Shown here: positions 32,800 through 41,009 of the stretch, piece after piece
How the letters are laid out: each line of letters starts with the position of its first letter
Position numbering within the stretch: the first letter of the stretch is position 1
From: Actinacidiphila cocklensis
Lineage (GTDB): Bacteria; Actinomycetota; Actinomycetes; Streptomycetales; Streptomycetaceae
DNA: 64,000 nt
Assembly: GCF_907177275.1 (NCBI RefSeq)
Contig: NZ_CAJSLV010000103.1
Coordinates: 1-64,000 of the forward strand
Reading direction: 5' to 3'
Translations under genes and position numbers: made by a program
The notes under the pieces: model-generated
Seen by the model: the letters and a program-made list of their open reading frames with translations, nothing else
Told to the model about the DNA's origin: nothing
The model's database searches: none

Positions 32800-33125
32800 G
32801 CCCCGATTGTGCCCGACACCCGGCCACTCACCTGTCCCGCGCATCGCCCCCTGCCCGGTCCACGCCCGCCGATGCGATCCCGCCGTACGGACCCCGCGCG
32901 CCGGGCGGAAACGGACCTGCCCCCCTGCGCTCCAGCAGGTTCGTCGCTCCGGAGACCTCCCAGCGACCACATGCCCCACCCGCCGGTGGCGGCCTGGGCG
33001 CGCCGTTCCCCGCGCCGCCGAAGAGCGCCGCCTTCCGCAGAGGCACCCTCAAGCCGCCACGCCCCGCGGAAGCGCACCCCCCGCCCCGGGGGACGCGGAG
33101 GTCGCAGGCGCGAGGGGCGCATGGG
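32800..33125. other. Gene-free gap
   Basis: 326 bp upstream of the DUF6193 gene and downstream of the LacI gene. GC-rich with a degenerate GCGCGCCGTTCCCCGCGCC motif near 32999 that resembles the intergenic element at 2744. No supported gene or clear operator was found. Confidence 0.6.
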
Positions 33126-34220
33126 TCAGTCCCGCAGCGGCCCCGTGCTGGCCCGCACCACGAGTTCCGTGGCCAGCTCCAGGCGGCGCATGCCGCCCGG
33201 GAGCACCGTGTCGACGCCCTGGAGGACGATGCGGGCGGCCATGGCCGCCATCTGGCTGAGGGGCTGGCGGACGGTGGTCAGCGGGGGTGAGGACCAGGAC
33301 GAGGTGGGCAGGTCGTCGAAGCCGACGATGCTCACGTCCCGGCCGACCTGGAGGCCCGCGTGCCGCAGGGCCTCGTACGCGCCGAGCGCCTGCAGGTCGC
33401 TGCACGCGAAGACCGCGGTGGGCGGGTCGGGCAGCGCGAGCAGCTCGCTCATGCCGGTGAGCCCGGTGCCGTGGTGGAAGTCGCCGGGCCGCATCAGGCG
33501 GGGGTCGACGGGGATGCCGGCGCCCTCCAGGGCTGCGCGGTAGCCGTCGAGGCGGGCGCGGGCGCTGAGGACGTCCTCGGGGCCGGCCAGCAGGCCGATC
33601 CTGCGGTGGCCGAGCTCCAGCAGGTGCTGGGTGGCGGTGAGCCCGCCGTGCCAGTTGGTGGCGCCGACCGACGGGATCGAGGGGTCGGGGTTGCCCACCG
33701 GGTCGACCACGACCAGCGGGGCGTTGAGGGCCTGGACCTGCCGCCGCTGCGCCTGGGCCAGTTCGGTGACCGCCAGGATGACCCCGTCGCTGCCGCGCTG
33801 CGCGAGGTTGTCCAGCCAGCGCAGCGTGTCCGCGGGCCTGCGGTGGACGGCGGTGACGACCACGCCGGTCCTGTGCTGCGCGGCGTACTCCTCGACGCCC
33901 CTGACGAGCTCCACCGACCAGGGGCTGTCGAGTTCGTTGATGACCAGGTCGATCAGGCCGACGGTGTGCGTGGGGCGGCTCCGCCGGCGCAGGTAGTTGT
34001 GGCTCTCCAGCAGCGCCTCGACCTTCTCGCGCGTGCTGTCGGAGACCTGGCTGTGGCCGTTGAGCACCTTGGAGACGGTGGCCACCGACACCCCGGCCTC
34101 CTGGGCGATGGCCGCGATGGTCACCCGCGCGGCGGGCGCCTCGGCGGCGGGCCGCGGCGAGGTGGCGGGCCCGGCCTGCGGCGCCTGGTCAGGCACGTTG
34201 GTGCGGCCGGTGTCGACCAC
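33126..34220 (-). CDS. LacI-family transcriptional regulator 1
   Basis: 364 residues from the GTG at 34220, with GAGG 5 bases upstream. HTH: RVTIAAIAQEAGVSVATVSKVLNGHSQVSDSTREKVEALLESHNYLRRR. The sugar-binding core ends with typical DVSIVGFDDLPTSSWSSPPLTTVRQPLSQM. It is divergent from a sugar-binding lipoprotein gene across a 334-bp gap containing CGAAACTTTCG. Its recognition helix is identical in the key SVATVSKVLNG segment to the LacI regulator of the aldouronate locus at 60.4 kb. This layout resembles the streptomycete BxlR-BxlE xylobiose system. Confidence 0.92.
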   Translation of the reverse strand: MVDTGRTNVPDQAPQAGPATSPRPAAEAPAARVTIAAIAQEAGVSVATVSKVLNGHSQVSDSTREKVEALLESHNYLRRRSRPTHTVGLIDLVINELDSPWSVELVRGVEEYAAQHRTGVVVTAVHRRPADTLRWLDNLAQRGSDGVILAVTELAQAQRRQVQALNAPLVVVDPVGNPDPSIPSVGATNWHGGLTATQHLLELGHRRIGLLAGPEDVLSARARLDGYRAALEGAGIPVDPRLMRPGDFHHGTGLTGMSELLALPDPPTAVFACSDLQALGAYEALRHAGLQVGRDVSIVGFDDLPTSSWSSPPLTTVRQPLSQMAAMAARIVLQGVDTVLPGGMRRLELATELVVRASTGPLRD

Positions 34221-34343
34221 GGTCACCTCACTGCACTCGTCGGACGCGGTCAGCGTAGAGGACGCCGCAATGATTTCCCCGCACCCGGGTCGCACACGGG
34301 TACGACCGCCGGCCACCGGCGGAGCGGCCGCCTCCGAATTCGC

Positions 34344-34354
34344 CGAAACTTTCG
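34344..34354. promoter_or_regulatory. LacI operator CGAAACTTTCG
   Basis: An 11-bp odd palindrome, CGAAA-C-TTTCG, within the divergent gap of LacI 1 and the solute-binding protein gene. The same 11-mer recurs at 60219-60229 and, inverted, at 60383-60393. From memory, CGAAA-N-TTTCG repeats have been described upstream of Streptomyces xylanase genes. Confidence 0.8.
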
Positions 34355-34458
34355 GGACCTTTCACGCGTTCCCGGCTTACCGTCTCACCACTCGGGACGT
34401 TCAACACCCGTTCAATGAGGCCGTGTCCAGTGTGGCCGCACTGTTACCGAACCGACCG

Positions 34459-34487
34459 TTGACGAAACGTCATCGCAACCCTACGTT
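34459..34487 (+). promoter_or_regulatory. Promoter of the solute-binding protein gene with overlapping dyad
   Basis: -35 TTGACG (34459-34464), 17-base spacer, -10 TACGTT (34482-34487). The dyad TGACG-AAA-CGTCA (34460-34472) overlaps the -35 box, and another, GAAACGTTTC, lies at 34566-34575 over the first codons. These two may be additional LacI-type sites. The whole gap 34221-34554 otherwise has no gene. Confidence 0.6.
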
Positions 34488-34554
34488 CCTTCAAGCGTAA
34501 ATTATCGTAACTTTCAACGGATTGAGCCGTGCTCCCCGGCTCCCGGAGGAGCGT

Positions 34555-35859
34555 GTGCCAACGATGAAACGTTTCGCAACCCTGCGGTCAGCCGCCACGG
34601 TGGCCGCGGTCACCGCACTCGCGCTGACCGCGACGGCCTGCGGCAGCAGCAGCTCAGGAGCGCCCGGGTCCGGCAAGGTGACCCTGTGGACGCTGCAGAA
34701 CGACGGGGTCAACCCGCTGCAGAAGGTGTCGATCGCCTCCTACAACACCGCGCACAAGGCGTCGGTCACGATGAAGACCTTCGTCAACGACCCGTACAAG
34801 CAGAAGCTGCAGTCCGGGCTCAGCGGCGCCGACGCACCGGACGTCTTCCTCAACTGGGGCGGCGGCAACCTCGCCGGATACGTCAAGGCCGGCGACGTGG
34901 CGGACCTCAGCGGCCGGCTGGACGACAGCTTCAAGAAGGAGTTCCTGCCCAGCGTGCTGGACGGCGGCACCATCGGCGGCAAGGTGTACGGCGTCCCGAT
35001 GGAGGGCGTGCAACCCGTCGCGCTCTTCTACAACAAGACCGTCTTCGCCCAGGCCGGCATCAAGGAACCACCCGCCACCTGGGCTCAGTTGCTCACCGAC
35101 GTCGACAAGCTCAAGGCCAAGCACATCACCCCGATCGCGCTGGCCGGGTCGCAGTCCTGGACCGAGCTGATGTGGATGGAGTACCTGCTCGACCGGGTCG
35201 GCGGGCCGGAGGTCTTCAAGGCGATCGAGGAGGGCAAGCCAGGGGCCTGGGAGGACCCGGCCGTGACCACCGCGCTGAGCATGATCCGCGACCTGGTCGA
35301 CCGGGGCGCCTTCGGCAAGAAGTACAGCACGGTCGGCCAGGACTCCGGCGGCACCTACACGCTGCTGTCCAGCGGAAAGGCGGGCATGCACCTGATGGGC
35401 TCCTGGGCGTACGCCGACATGCTGACCACCGCTCCCTCCTTCGTCAAGGGCGGCCATATGGGCTGGGCGCCCTTCCCGACCGTCCCGCACGGCAAGGGCG
35501 ACCCGAAGGACGTGGTCGGCAACCCCTGCAACTACTTCTCCGTGACGGAGAAGTCGGACAACAAGTCGGGGGCCGTCGACTTCATCGAGAACACGGTGGC
35601 GCAGCCGTCGTACATCGCGGATCTGCTGTCCATCGGCCACGTGCCGGCCATCGCCGGCATCAAGGGGCAGCTGATGGGCGGCATCAACCCGGACTACACC
35701 GTGTTCATCTACGGCTTGGTCGAGGACGCACCGACCTTCACCCAGTCATGGGACCAGGCGCTGCCGCCTGCGACGTCGGCGACGATGCTCACGGACCTGC
35801 AGAAGGTCTTCAACAAGCTGATGACGCCGAAGCAGTTCGTCCAGGCCATGGCGTCGTAG
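34555..35859 (+). CDS. Sugar ABC-transporter substrate-binding lipoprotein (BxlE-like), orphan
   Basis: 434 residues from the GTG at 34555 (GGAGG 5 bases upstream); the ATG at 34564 is an alternative. Lipoprotein signal with lipobox LTATAC. The mature part is a family-1 sugar-binding protein: KVTLWTLQND, APDVFLNWGGGNLAGYVKAGDV, YGVPMEGVQPVALFYNKTVF. CUT1 systems need two permeases, but none follow; a short remnant and then unrelated MuiA genes do. It must share permeases encoded elsewhere or be a leftover of a deleted operon. The CGAAACTTTCG operator suggests xylo-oligosaccharide control. Confidence 0.9.
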   Translation: MPTMKRFATLRSAATVAAVTALALTATACGSSSSGAPGSGKVTLWTLQNDGVNPLQKVSIASYNTAHKASVTMKTFVNDPYKQKLQSGLSGADAPDVFLNWGGGNLAGYVKAGDVADLSGRLDDSFKKEFLPSVLDGGTIGGKVYGVPMEGVQPVALFYNKTVFAQAGIKEPPATWAQLLTDVDKLKAKHITPIALAGSQSWTELMWMEYLLDRVGGPEVFKAIEEGKPGAWEDPAVTTALSMIRDLVDRGAFGKKYSTVGQDSGGTYTLLSSGKAGMHLMGSWAYADMLTTAPSFVKGGHMGWAPFPTVPHGKGDPKDVVGNPCNYFSVTEKSDNKSGAVDFIENTVAQPSYIADLLSIGHVPAIAGIKGQLMGGINPDYTVFIYGLVEDAPTFTQSWDQALPPATSATMLTDLQKVFNKLMTPKQFVQAMAS

Positions 35860-35988
35860 GACCCTGCGGGCAGCCACACCGGCAGCAATCCGGTCGGCAA
35901 GCCGATACCGATCATCCGGCTCACCCCGCAGGGCAACCCCCGGGTGCTGACGGTGAAATGGCCGGACCAGGCCCCGCCGGTGGGCTGA
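35860..35988 (+). other. Open in-frame remnant after the solute-binding protein gene
   Basis: Directly after the stop, and in the same frame, 42 codons stay open to a TGA at 35986. The sense text VGKPIPIIRLTPQGNPRVLTVKW looks protein-like, but there is no start codon or ribosome site. It could be the tail of a deleted downstream enzyme or permease operon. Identity not recognised. Confidence 0.35.
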
Positions 35989-36038
35989 CCGGTAGGGTAC
36001 GGGCGACGGATCGGCCCGGGGCCGGAGGGGGAGCGACG

Positions 36039-38123
36039 GTGCACGCGAGCACGCGTATATCTGCTGGTGACGGGCCGGTGGCAGGGTCCGCGGTGACGTC
36101 CGTGGTGGTGCACTCCTCGGGTGCGGTCTGCACCCGGTCGGCCCGCCTGGACCTGCCGGGTCCACCGCCCGGCGGCGGTACCGCGACCGTACGCGTCACG
36201 GGGCTGCCGCCGACCCTCCACGAGGACTCGCTGCGCGGCCGGGTGGTGTCAGGACCGAGCGGGCTGCGGGTCACCGACATCCGCGTCGAGTACGGCGCGA
36301 CGCTGCGGCGCGGCGACGAACTGCCGCGGCTGCGGCTGGACCTGGAGGACGCGGAGGACCGGGAGTCGCGGCTGCGGGACCGCAGGGACCGGCTGGCCGC
36401 CGAGGTCGCGCAGGTCGCCGCGCTGCGGGCCGAGCCGCCGCTCCCCCGCCGCGGCGACCCGCCCCGCTGGGCGCCGGTCGAGTCGATCCTCGCCCTCGCC
36501 GGCTTCGTCGACTCGCGCCTGGCGGTCCTGCACCGCCGGCTGCGCGCGGTCGAGGAGGAGCTGGAGCAGGCCGACCACGCCTCCGACGTCCTGCGCCACC
36601 GCCTGGCCGAGGCCTCGAACGCCACCTCCACGAGCCGCGCGGCCCCGTCCGCGACGGCCCTGGTGACCTTCGCCCACCCGGAGCAGGAGAGCGACGCCCC
36701 CGCCCAACCCGAGGCTGTCGAGCTGGAGTTGGAGTACCACGTACCGGGGGCCACCTGGGCGCCTGTGTACCAGCTGCGGCTCGACGGGCGCAGCGGGGCC
36801 GGGACCCTGGTGCTGCGGGCCTGCGTGGCCCAGCGGGCGGGGGAGGACTGGAGCGGGGTGCGGCTCGGGCTGTCCACCGCGGACCTGCTGCGCCGGGCCG
36901 ACCTGCCCGAGCTGCGGTCGCTGCGGATCGGGCGGCGGCAGGAGGAGCCCGCGCACCTCAGCTGGCGCGAGCCCCCGGCCGGGCTCGACGACCTCTTCGC
37001 CGGTTACGACGCCGCCGCCGCCGTCGCACCGGTGACCCGCGGTCTTCCCGTACCGCCGCCGCCCATGGCGGTCTCCGCGCCCCCGCCGATGCCCGCCGGC
37101 GGCTACGGAGCCGCCGCGGACCTGGCCGCACCCGCACCCGCCCGCGCCCCGGTGGCCCGCTCCCGCAGCGCGGCAGTACCGCACGCGGCCTTCGCGCCCG
37201 CCGCCCCCGGCGGCCCGGCCCTGGAGAGCGACGGGTTCGGCGCCGCGCCGGACCTGCAGCCGCCCGCCGCCCCCGCGGCGCCCGGCGCCGACCTGCTGGA
37301 CTACGCCCGGCTGACCCTCGCGGGCCCGGACGCGCCCGAAGGCCGCGGCACGCTGCGGCCCGCGTCCCGGGCCGCGCACCCGGTCGCCGCGGAGTACCAG
37401 CGGCGGGCGGCCGCGGTGGGCCGCCTCGCGCGGCCCGCGCACGCCGTGGACGTACGGCGGTCCGCCGGGTCCTTCGACTACCGCTTCGACACCGCCGCCC
37501 CGGTGGACGTCGCCGCGGACGGCCGCTGGCACACCGTCCCGGTGAGCGAGGTGCAGGTGAGCACCGAGTTCGAGTACGTGTGCGTGCCCGCCGTCGACCC
37601 CGCGGTCTTCGGCACCGTCCTGGTCACCAACACCTCGGGGCACGCGCTGCTCGCGGGCCCCGTGGACGTCATGGTCGACGGCGACTTCGTGCTCACCGCC
37701 CCGCTGCCCACCCTCGCCCCCGGGCAGCGGCAGGCGGTCGGCGTGGGCGTCGCGGAGAGCGTGCGGGTCGCGCGGCGCGCGCACATGCGCGAGTCGACGG
37801 CCGGCCTTCGCGGCGGTACGACGGTGCTGGACCACACCGTGGAGATCGACGTCGCCAACCGGCTGCCCTACCCGGTCGTCGTCCAGGTGCGCGAGCGCGT
37901 ACCGGTGTCCGCGGACAAGGACGTACGCATCGAGGAGCACAAGGCGAGCCCGCCGTGGACCGCGGCGGAGCGGCCGGTCGACGGGCAGGAGGACGACTAC
38001 GTGCGCGGGGTGCGCAGTTGGCGCGTACCGCTGGAGCCGGGCAGCACCGCGACCCTCAACGGGGGCTACGCGATTCGGCTGCCTGCGGGCAAGGCCGTCG
38101 TCGGCGGCAACAGGAGGAACTGA
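36039..38123 (+). CDS. MuiA-like (DUF4139/DUF4140) protein 1
   Basis: 694 residues from a GTG with GGAGGGGGAG upstream. An N-terminal DUF4140-like beta domain (VTSVVVHSSGAVCTRSARLDLP) leads to a Glu/Arg coiled coil (~100-200). The DUF4139 body follows, with the typical YHVPGATWAPVYQLRLDG and GEDWSGVRLGLSTA. Residues ~325-430 are an Ala/Pro-rich insertion. The C-terminal part has FEYVCVPAVDPAVFGTVLVTNTSGHALLAGPV. Mucoidy-inhibitor A family proteins are widespread and of unknown biochemical role. It is followed 2 bp later by a diverged paralogue. Confidence 0.85.
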   Translation: MHASTRISAGDGPVAGSAVTSVVVHSSGAVCTRSARLDLPGPPPGGGTATVRVTGLPPTLHEDSLRGRVVSGPSGLRVTDIRVEYGATLRRGDELPRLRLDLEDAEDRESRLRDRRDRLAAEVAQVAALRAEPPLPRRGDPPRWAPVESILALAGFVDSRLAVLHRRLRAVEEELEQADHASDVLRHRLAEASNATSTSRAAPSATALVTFAHPEQESDAPAQPEAVELELEYHVPGATWAPVYQLRLDGRSGAGTLVLRACVAQRAGEDWSGVRLGLSTADLLRRADLPELRSLRIGRRQEEPAHLSWREPPAGLDDLFAGYDAAAAVAPVTRGLPVPPPPMAVSAPPPMPAGGYGAAADLAAPAPARAPVARSRSAAVPHAAFAPAAPGGPALESDGFGAAPDLQPPAAPAAPGADLLDYARLTLAGPDAPEGRGTLRPASRAAHPVAAEYQRRAAAVGRLARPAHAVDVRRSAGSFDYRFDTAAPVDVAADGRWHTVPVSEVQVSTEFEYVCVPAVDPAVFGTVLVTNTSGHALLAGPVDVMVDGDFVLTAPLPTLAPGQRQAVGVGVAESVRVARRAHMRESTAGLRGGTTVLDHTVEIDVANRLPYPVVVQVRERVPVSADKDVRIEEHKASPPWTAAERPVDGQEDDYVRGVRSWRVPLEPGSTATLNGGYAIRLPAGKAVVGGNRRN

Positions 38124-38125
38124 CC

Positions 38126-39748
38126 GTGGACGACGCCATGACCGCGGCGGAGGCGGACGCCCCCGACGCGCTTCCCGAGCTGACCGCGCTGCCCATCACC
38201 GCGGTCACCTGCATGGAGGACCGCGCCCAGGTCGAGCGCGCCGGCAGCGTCCGCCTCACCGCGGGCGTGACCCGGCTGCGGGTCGGCCCGGTCTCCCCGC
38301 TGACGGCGGACCGCTCGCTGCGTGCCGACGCCGCCGCGGGCAGCGGCGCCCGGGTGGTCGACGCGCGCGTCGTGCGCACGTACACCCCCGCCCCGCCGGG
38401 GGAGCCGGATCGGGACGCCTCCGGGCTGCGCCGCGAAGTGCACGAGCTGGAGCAGGAGTCGGCGGACGCCGAACTGCTGCGGCAGCGGCTGGAGAGCGCG
38501 CTGGAGGTCATCGGGCAGGCCAGGACCGACCTGCACCGCGACATCGTGCAGGGCGCGGGCGGCGGCGACGCCGACCCCGAGCGGTGGGCCGACCGGCTCG
38601 ACCGGGTCGAGCAGGAGGCGGAGCCGCGGATCGGCGAACTCCACAAGCTGCGGCGCCGGTTGCACGACCTGGGCGAGGAACTGCTGGAGGCCGAGCAGGC
38701 GCTGGCGGCGGTGGAGACCGAGCCGCGGCAACTCACCGCGTATCTGGACCTGGTGGTCGAGGCCGAGCGGGACGCCGAGACGGAGCTGCGGGTGACCGCG
38801 CTCGTGCCGTGCGCGCTGTGGCGGCCCGCCTACCGGGCGACGCTGGCGGACGACCGGAGTTCGGTGCGGGTGGAGACCGACGCCTTCGTGTGGCAGGAGA
38901 CCGGCGAGGACTGGGACGGCGTCCGGCTGACGCTGTCCACCGCCCGCCCGACGCTGGCCGCGAGCCCGCCGGTGCTGGCCGAGGACGTCCTGACGCTGCG
39001 GGAGCGCTCGACGGAGGAGCGGCGCACGGTCGAGGTGAACCTGCGCGAGGAGGAGATCCGCACGGTCGGCAGCGCGTCCCCCGCGGTGCCCGCCGCCCTG
39101 CCCGGGCTGCACGACGGCGGCGACGTCCGCGTGCTGGCCGCGCCGCACCCGGTCAGCGTGCCCTCCGACCACCGCCCGCACCGGGTGCACGTGACGTCCT
39201 TCACGGCCCCCTGCACGGTCGAGAACAGCTGCGCCCCCGAGCTGTCGCCGCTGGTGGTGGCCACGGCACGGCTCACCAACACCTCGGGCCACGTCCTGCT
39301 GGCGGGGCCGGTCGACCTGGTGCGCGGCAGCGGCTTCGTCGGCCGCGGCACGCTCGACTTCGCGGGCGCGGGCGAGGAGTTCGAGGTCGCGTTCGGCAGC
39401 GAGGACACCTTCCGGGTGGTCCGGCACACCGAGGACAGCCGCGACACCACGGGCCTGGCCGCGATCAACCAGCGGACCGTACTGACCCGCAGGGTCCGGC
39501 TGTTCGTCTCCCGGCTGGACGCGCAACCGGGCGCGCCCGAGCGGGAGATCACCGTACGCGAGCGCATCCCGGTCTCCGAGGTCTCCGCCGTCGAGGTCGA
39601 ACTGCGCACCGCCGACTGCCGGCCGCAGCCCGACTCGCTCGACGCCGAGGGCATCGCCCGTTTCGCCCTGCGCCTCGCGCCGGGCGAACACCGGGAGATC
39701 GACCTCGTCTACGACATCACCGCGGCCGGATCCGTGACGGGCCTGTAG
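38126..39748 (+). CDS. MuiA-like (DUF4139/DUF4140) protein 2
   Basis: 540 residues from a GTG with AGGAGG 8 bases upstream. Same order as its neighbour: DUF4140-like start (ITAVTCMEDRAQVERAGSVRLTAG), a coiled coil with long Glu/Arg/Leu heptads (~95-215), and DUF4139 (PCALWRPAYRATLADD, TGEDWDGVRLTLSTARP, ARLTNTSGHVLLAGPVDLV). It lacks the Pro-rich insertion. The two genes are 2 bp apart and surely co-transcribed; they may form a hetero-oligomer. Function unknown. Confidence 0.85.
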   Translation: MDDAMTAAEADAPDALPELTALPITAVTCMEDRAQVERAGSVRLTAGVTRLRVGPVSPLTADRSLRADAAAGSGARVVDARVVRTYTPAPPGEPDRDASGLRREVHELEQESADAELLRQRLESALEVIGQARTDLHRDIVQGAGGGDADPERWADRLDRVEQEAEPRIGELHKLRRRLHDLGEELLEAEQALAAVETEPRQLTAYLDLVVEAERDAETELRVTALVPCALWRPAYRATLADDRSSVRVETDAFVWQETGEDWDGVRLTLSTARPTLAASPPVLAEDVLTLRERSTEERRTVEVNLREEEIRTVGSASPAVPAALPGLHDGGDVRVLAAPHPVSVPSDHRPHRVHVTSFTAPCTVENSCAPELSPLVVATARLTNTSGHVLLAGPVDLVRGSGFVGRGTLDFAGAGEEFEVAFGSEDTFRVVRHTEDSRDTTGLAAINQRTVLTRRVRLFVSRLDAQPGAPEREITVRERIPVSEVSAVEVELRTADCRPQPDSLDAEGIARFALRLAPGEHREIDLVYDITAAGSVTGL

Positions 39749-39838
39749 GGCGGCGGTGCCGGCACCGGGACCGCTTCCCACCAGCGCCCCCGGGCGGGTA
39801 CGCCCCCGTCGGCCGCACCCGCGCCGCGGGCGCGCGCG

Positions 39839-40219
39839 TCACTCCCGCGCGTCCCCTTCGGCGGCCTCCGCGGCTTCCGCCGCTTCCGCCAGGCGCTTGA
39901 TGCCGGCCAGCCGGCGGTCCCAGTCGGCGGCCAGGGCCACCATCCAGCGGGCGGTCGCGTCGAGCGCCGCGGGGCGCACCTCGTAGCGCACCTCGCGCCC
40001 GACCCGGCGGCCGCCGACCAGCCCGGCGGCGTCCAGCACCGCGAGGTGCTTGACCACCGCCTGGCGCGTGACGGGCAGCGCCTCGGCCAGCGTCGTGGCC
40101 GACACCTCGCCCTGCGCGGCCAGCAGGTCGAGCAGGCGGCGCCGCGTCGGGTCGGCGAGCGCCGCGAGCACGCCGTCGACGGCCCCGGCCCCGCTTCCCG
40201 CAGCTGCCTCGTCGGTCAC
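39839..40219 (-). CDS. ArsR-family transcriptional regulator
   Basis: 126 residues from a GTG overlapping the SRPBCC stop by 4 bp. Winged helix: VLAALADPTRRRLLDLLAAQGEVSATTLAEALPVTRQAVVKHLAVLDAAGLV, wing GRRVGREVRYEV. No cysteine metal site, so it belongs to the non-metal ArsR group that pairs with SRPBCC proteins. A C-terminal AEAAEAAEAAEG tail is encoded by a short repeat. Its probable operators are the two GTGCAACC-N4-GGTTGCAC sites upstream of the operon. The same pair of sites precedes the MFS exporter gene at 17.8 kb, suggesting a distant target. Confidence 0.92.
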   Translation of the reverse strand: MTDEAAAGSGAGAVDGVLAALADPTRRRLLDLLAAQGEVSATTLAEALPVTRQAVVKHLAVLDAAGLVGGRRVGREVRYEVRPAALDATARWMVALAADWDRRLAGIKRLAEAAEAAEAAEGDARE

Positions 40220-40665
40220 ACGGCCTGCGCTTCCGCGCGCGCCTTGAGGTCGTCGACGACCTGCGCCCATCCCCCGGTGTTGTCCCGGTGGGCGCCGGCG
40301 CGCAGCTCTTCGGAGCCACTCAGCGCCGCGAACCCGCTCTCGACCACCCGCAGCCGCGTCCTGCGGTCGCCCTCCGCGGTGAGGGTGAACTCCACCAGCG
40401 TGCTGTTGCCCGCGACCGGCTCCTGCCCGCTGAACGCGCTGGCCCAGCGGTACGCCAGATACCTCGGCGGGTCGACCTTCTCGACCCGGACCGGGAACTC
40501 GCCGTACTCCGCGTGCTTGGCCACCACCAGCTCGCCCTCCCTGGCCACCGTCCCCGACACGCTCCCCGCGTCGGCGGCCCAGAAACCGGGCTCGGCCACC
40601 AGCGACCATACCTTTTCCACCGACGCCTCGATCAGCGTCTCGCGCTCGATGCGGTCCTCAGCCAT
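40216..40665 (-). CDS. SRPBCC (AHSA1-like) domain protein
   Basis: 149 residues from the ATG at 40665 with AAGGAG 7 bases upstream. SRPBCC fold signatures: IERETLIEASVEKVWSLVAEPGFWAAD at the start, PPRYLAYRWAS in the middle and STLVEFTLTAEGDRRTRLRVVESGFAAL. These proteins form a deep hydrophobic pocket for small ligands. It is co-translated with the ArsR regulator, a common pair in actinobacteria, and could act as a ligand sink or co-sensor. Ligand unknown. Confidence 0.9.
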   Translation of the reverse strand: MAEDRIERETLIEASVEKVWSLVAEPGFWAADAGSVSGTVAREGELVVAKHAEYGEFPVRVEKVDPPRYLAYRWASAFSGQEPVAGNSTLVEFTLTAEGDRRTRLRVVESGFAALSGSEELRAGAHRDNTGGWAQVVDDLKARAEAQAV

Positions 40666-40697
40666 GGCACGCTCCTTCGTCCGTAACGCCACGATCA

Positions 40698-40750
40698 GTG
40701 CAACTCCAGGGTTGCACACCACCTGCCGAGGTGCAACCACCGGGTTGCGC
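40698..40750. promoter_or_regulatory. Tandem operators GTGCAACC-N4-GGTTGCAC upstream of the SRPBCC-ArsR operon
   Basis: Site 1 (40698-40717) is GTGCAAC-N6-GTTGCAC. Site 2 (40731-40750) is GTGCAACC-N4-GGTTGCGC. Centres are 33 bp apart, nearly the spacing of the matching pair before the MFS exporter gene (17761-17816, 34 bp). They lie 33-85 bp upstream of the SRPBCC start. Confidence 0.8.
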
Positions 40751-40806
40751 GACCGTCCTCCGGACGCTCATTGCCAGCGGCGGGGGCGTCGATTACCGTC
40801 TGCCGT

Positions 40807-40881
40807 GTGCATCAAGGGACGAGGCTGGTCTGCCGCCTCCACGTCGACCTTCTCCGGTCGTCCAGCGCACTGTGTCCGTAG
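40807..40881 (+). CDS. Short HVDL-type leader peptide upstream of the LLM monooxygenase gene
   Basis: 24 codons from a GTG at 40807 to a TAG. The peptide contains RLHVDLLRSSSALCP, matching the xHVDLxRxSSALC pattern of the small leader peptides annotated in streptomycetes upstream of sulfur-metabolism genes. It lies 128 bp upstream of the monooxygenase start, with a hairpin (40928-40944) in between. This layout suits translation-coupled attenuation. The ribosome site is weak. No protein evidence; call rests on motif and position. Confidence 0.65.
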   Translation: MHQGTRLVCRLHVDLLRSSSALCP

Positions 40882-40927
40882 GGCCGTCGGCTCCGTAGTA
40901 CGTACCGGCCGGCGGCCGCTCGCCGCT

Positions 40928-40944
40928 CAGCGACGACGTCGCTG
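40928..40944 (+). promoter_or_regulatory. Hairpin between leader peptide and LLM gene
   Basis: CAGCGAC-GAC-GTCGCTG, a perfect 7-bp stem with a 3-base loop, 47 bp past the leader stop and 66 bp before the monooxygenase start. It may be the terminator or pause stem of an attenuator. Confidence 0.5.
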
Positions 40945-41009
40945 ACGCCTTCCGACACCTCGTTCAGGGCGGCGATCCGCCCTGCTCTGCTGCGCAACGG
41001 AGTCCTGGC

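Noticed and set aside
32800..33125. Possible small genes in both strands of the gap
   Set aside because: Frames are Arg/Gly/Pro shadows with no ribosome site or conserved motif.
34686..36038. Upstream part of a frame leading into MuiA 1
   Set aside because: Shadow of the solute-binding protein gene; the GTG at 36039 has a strong ribosome site.
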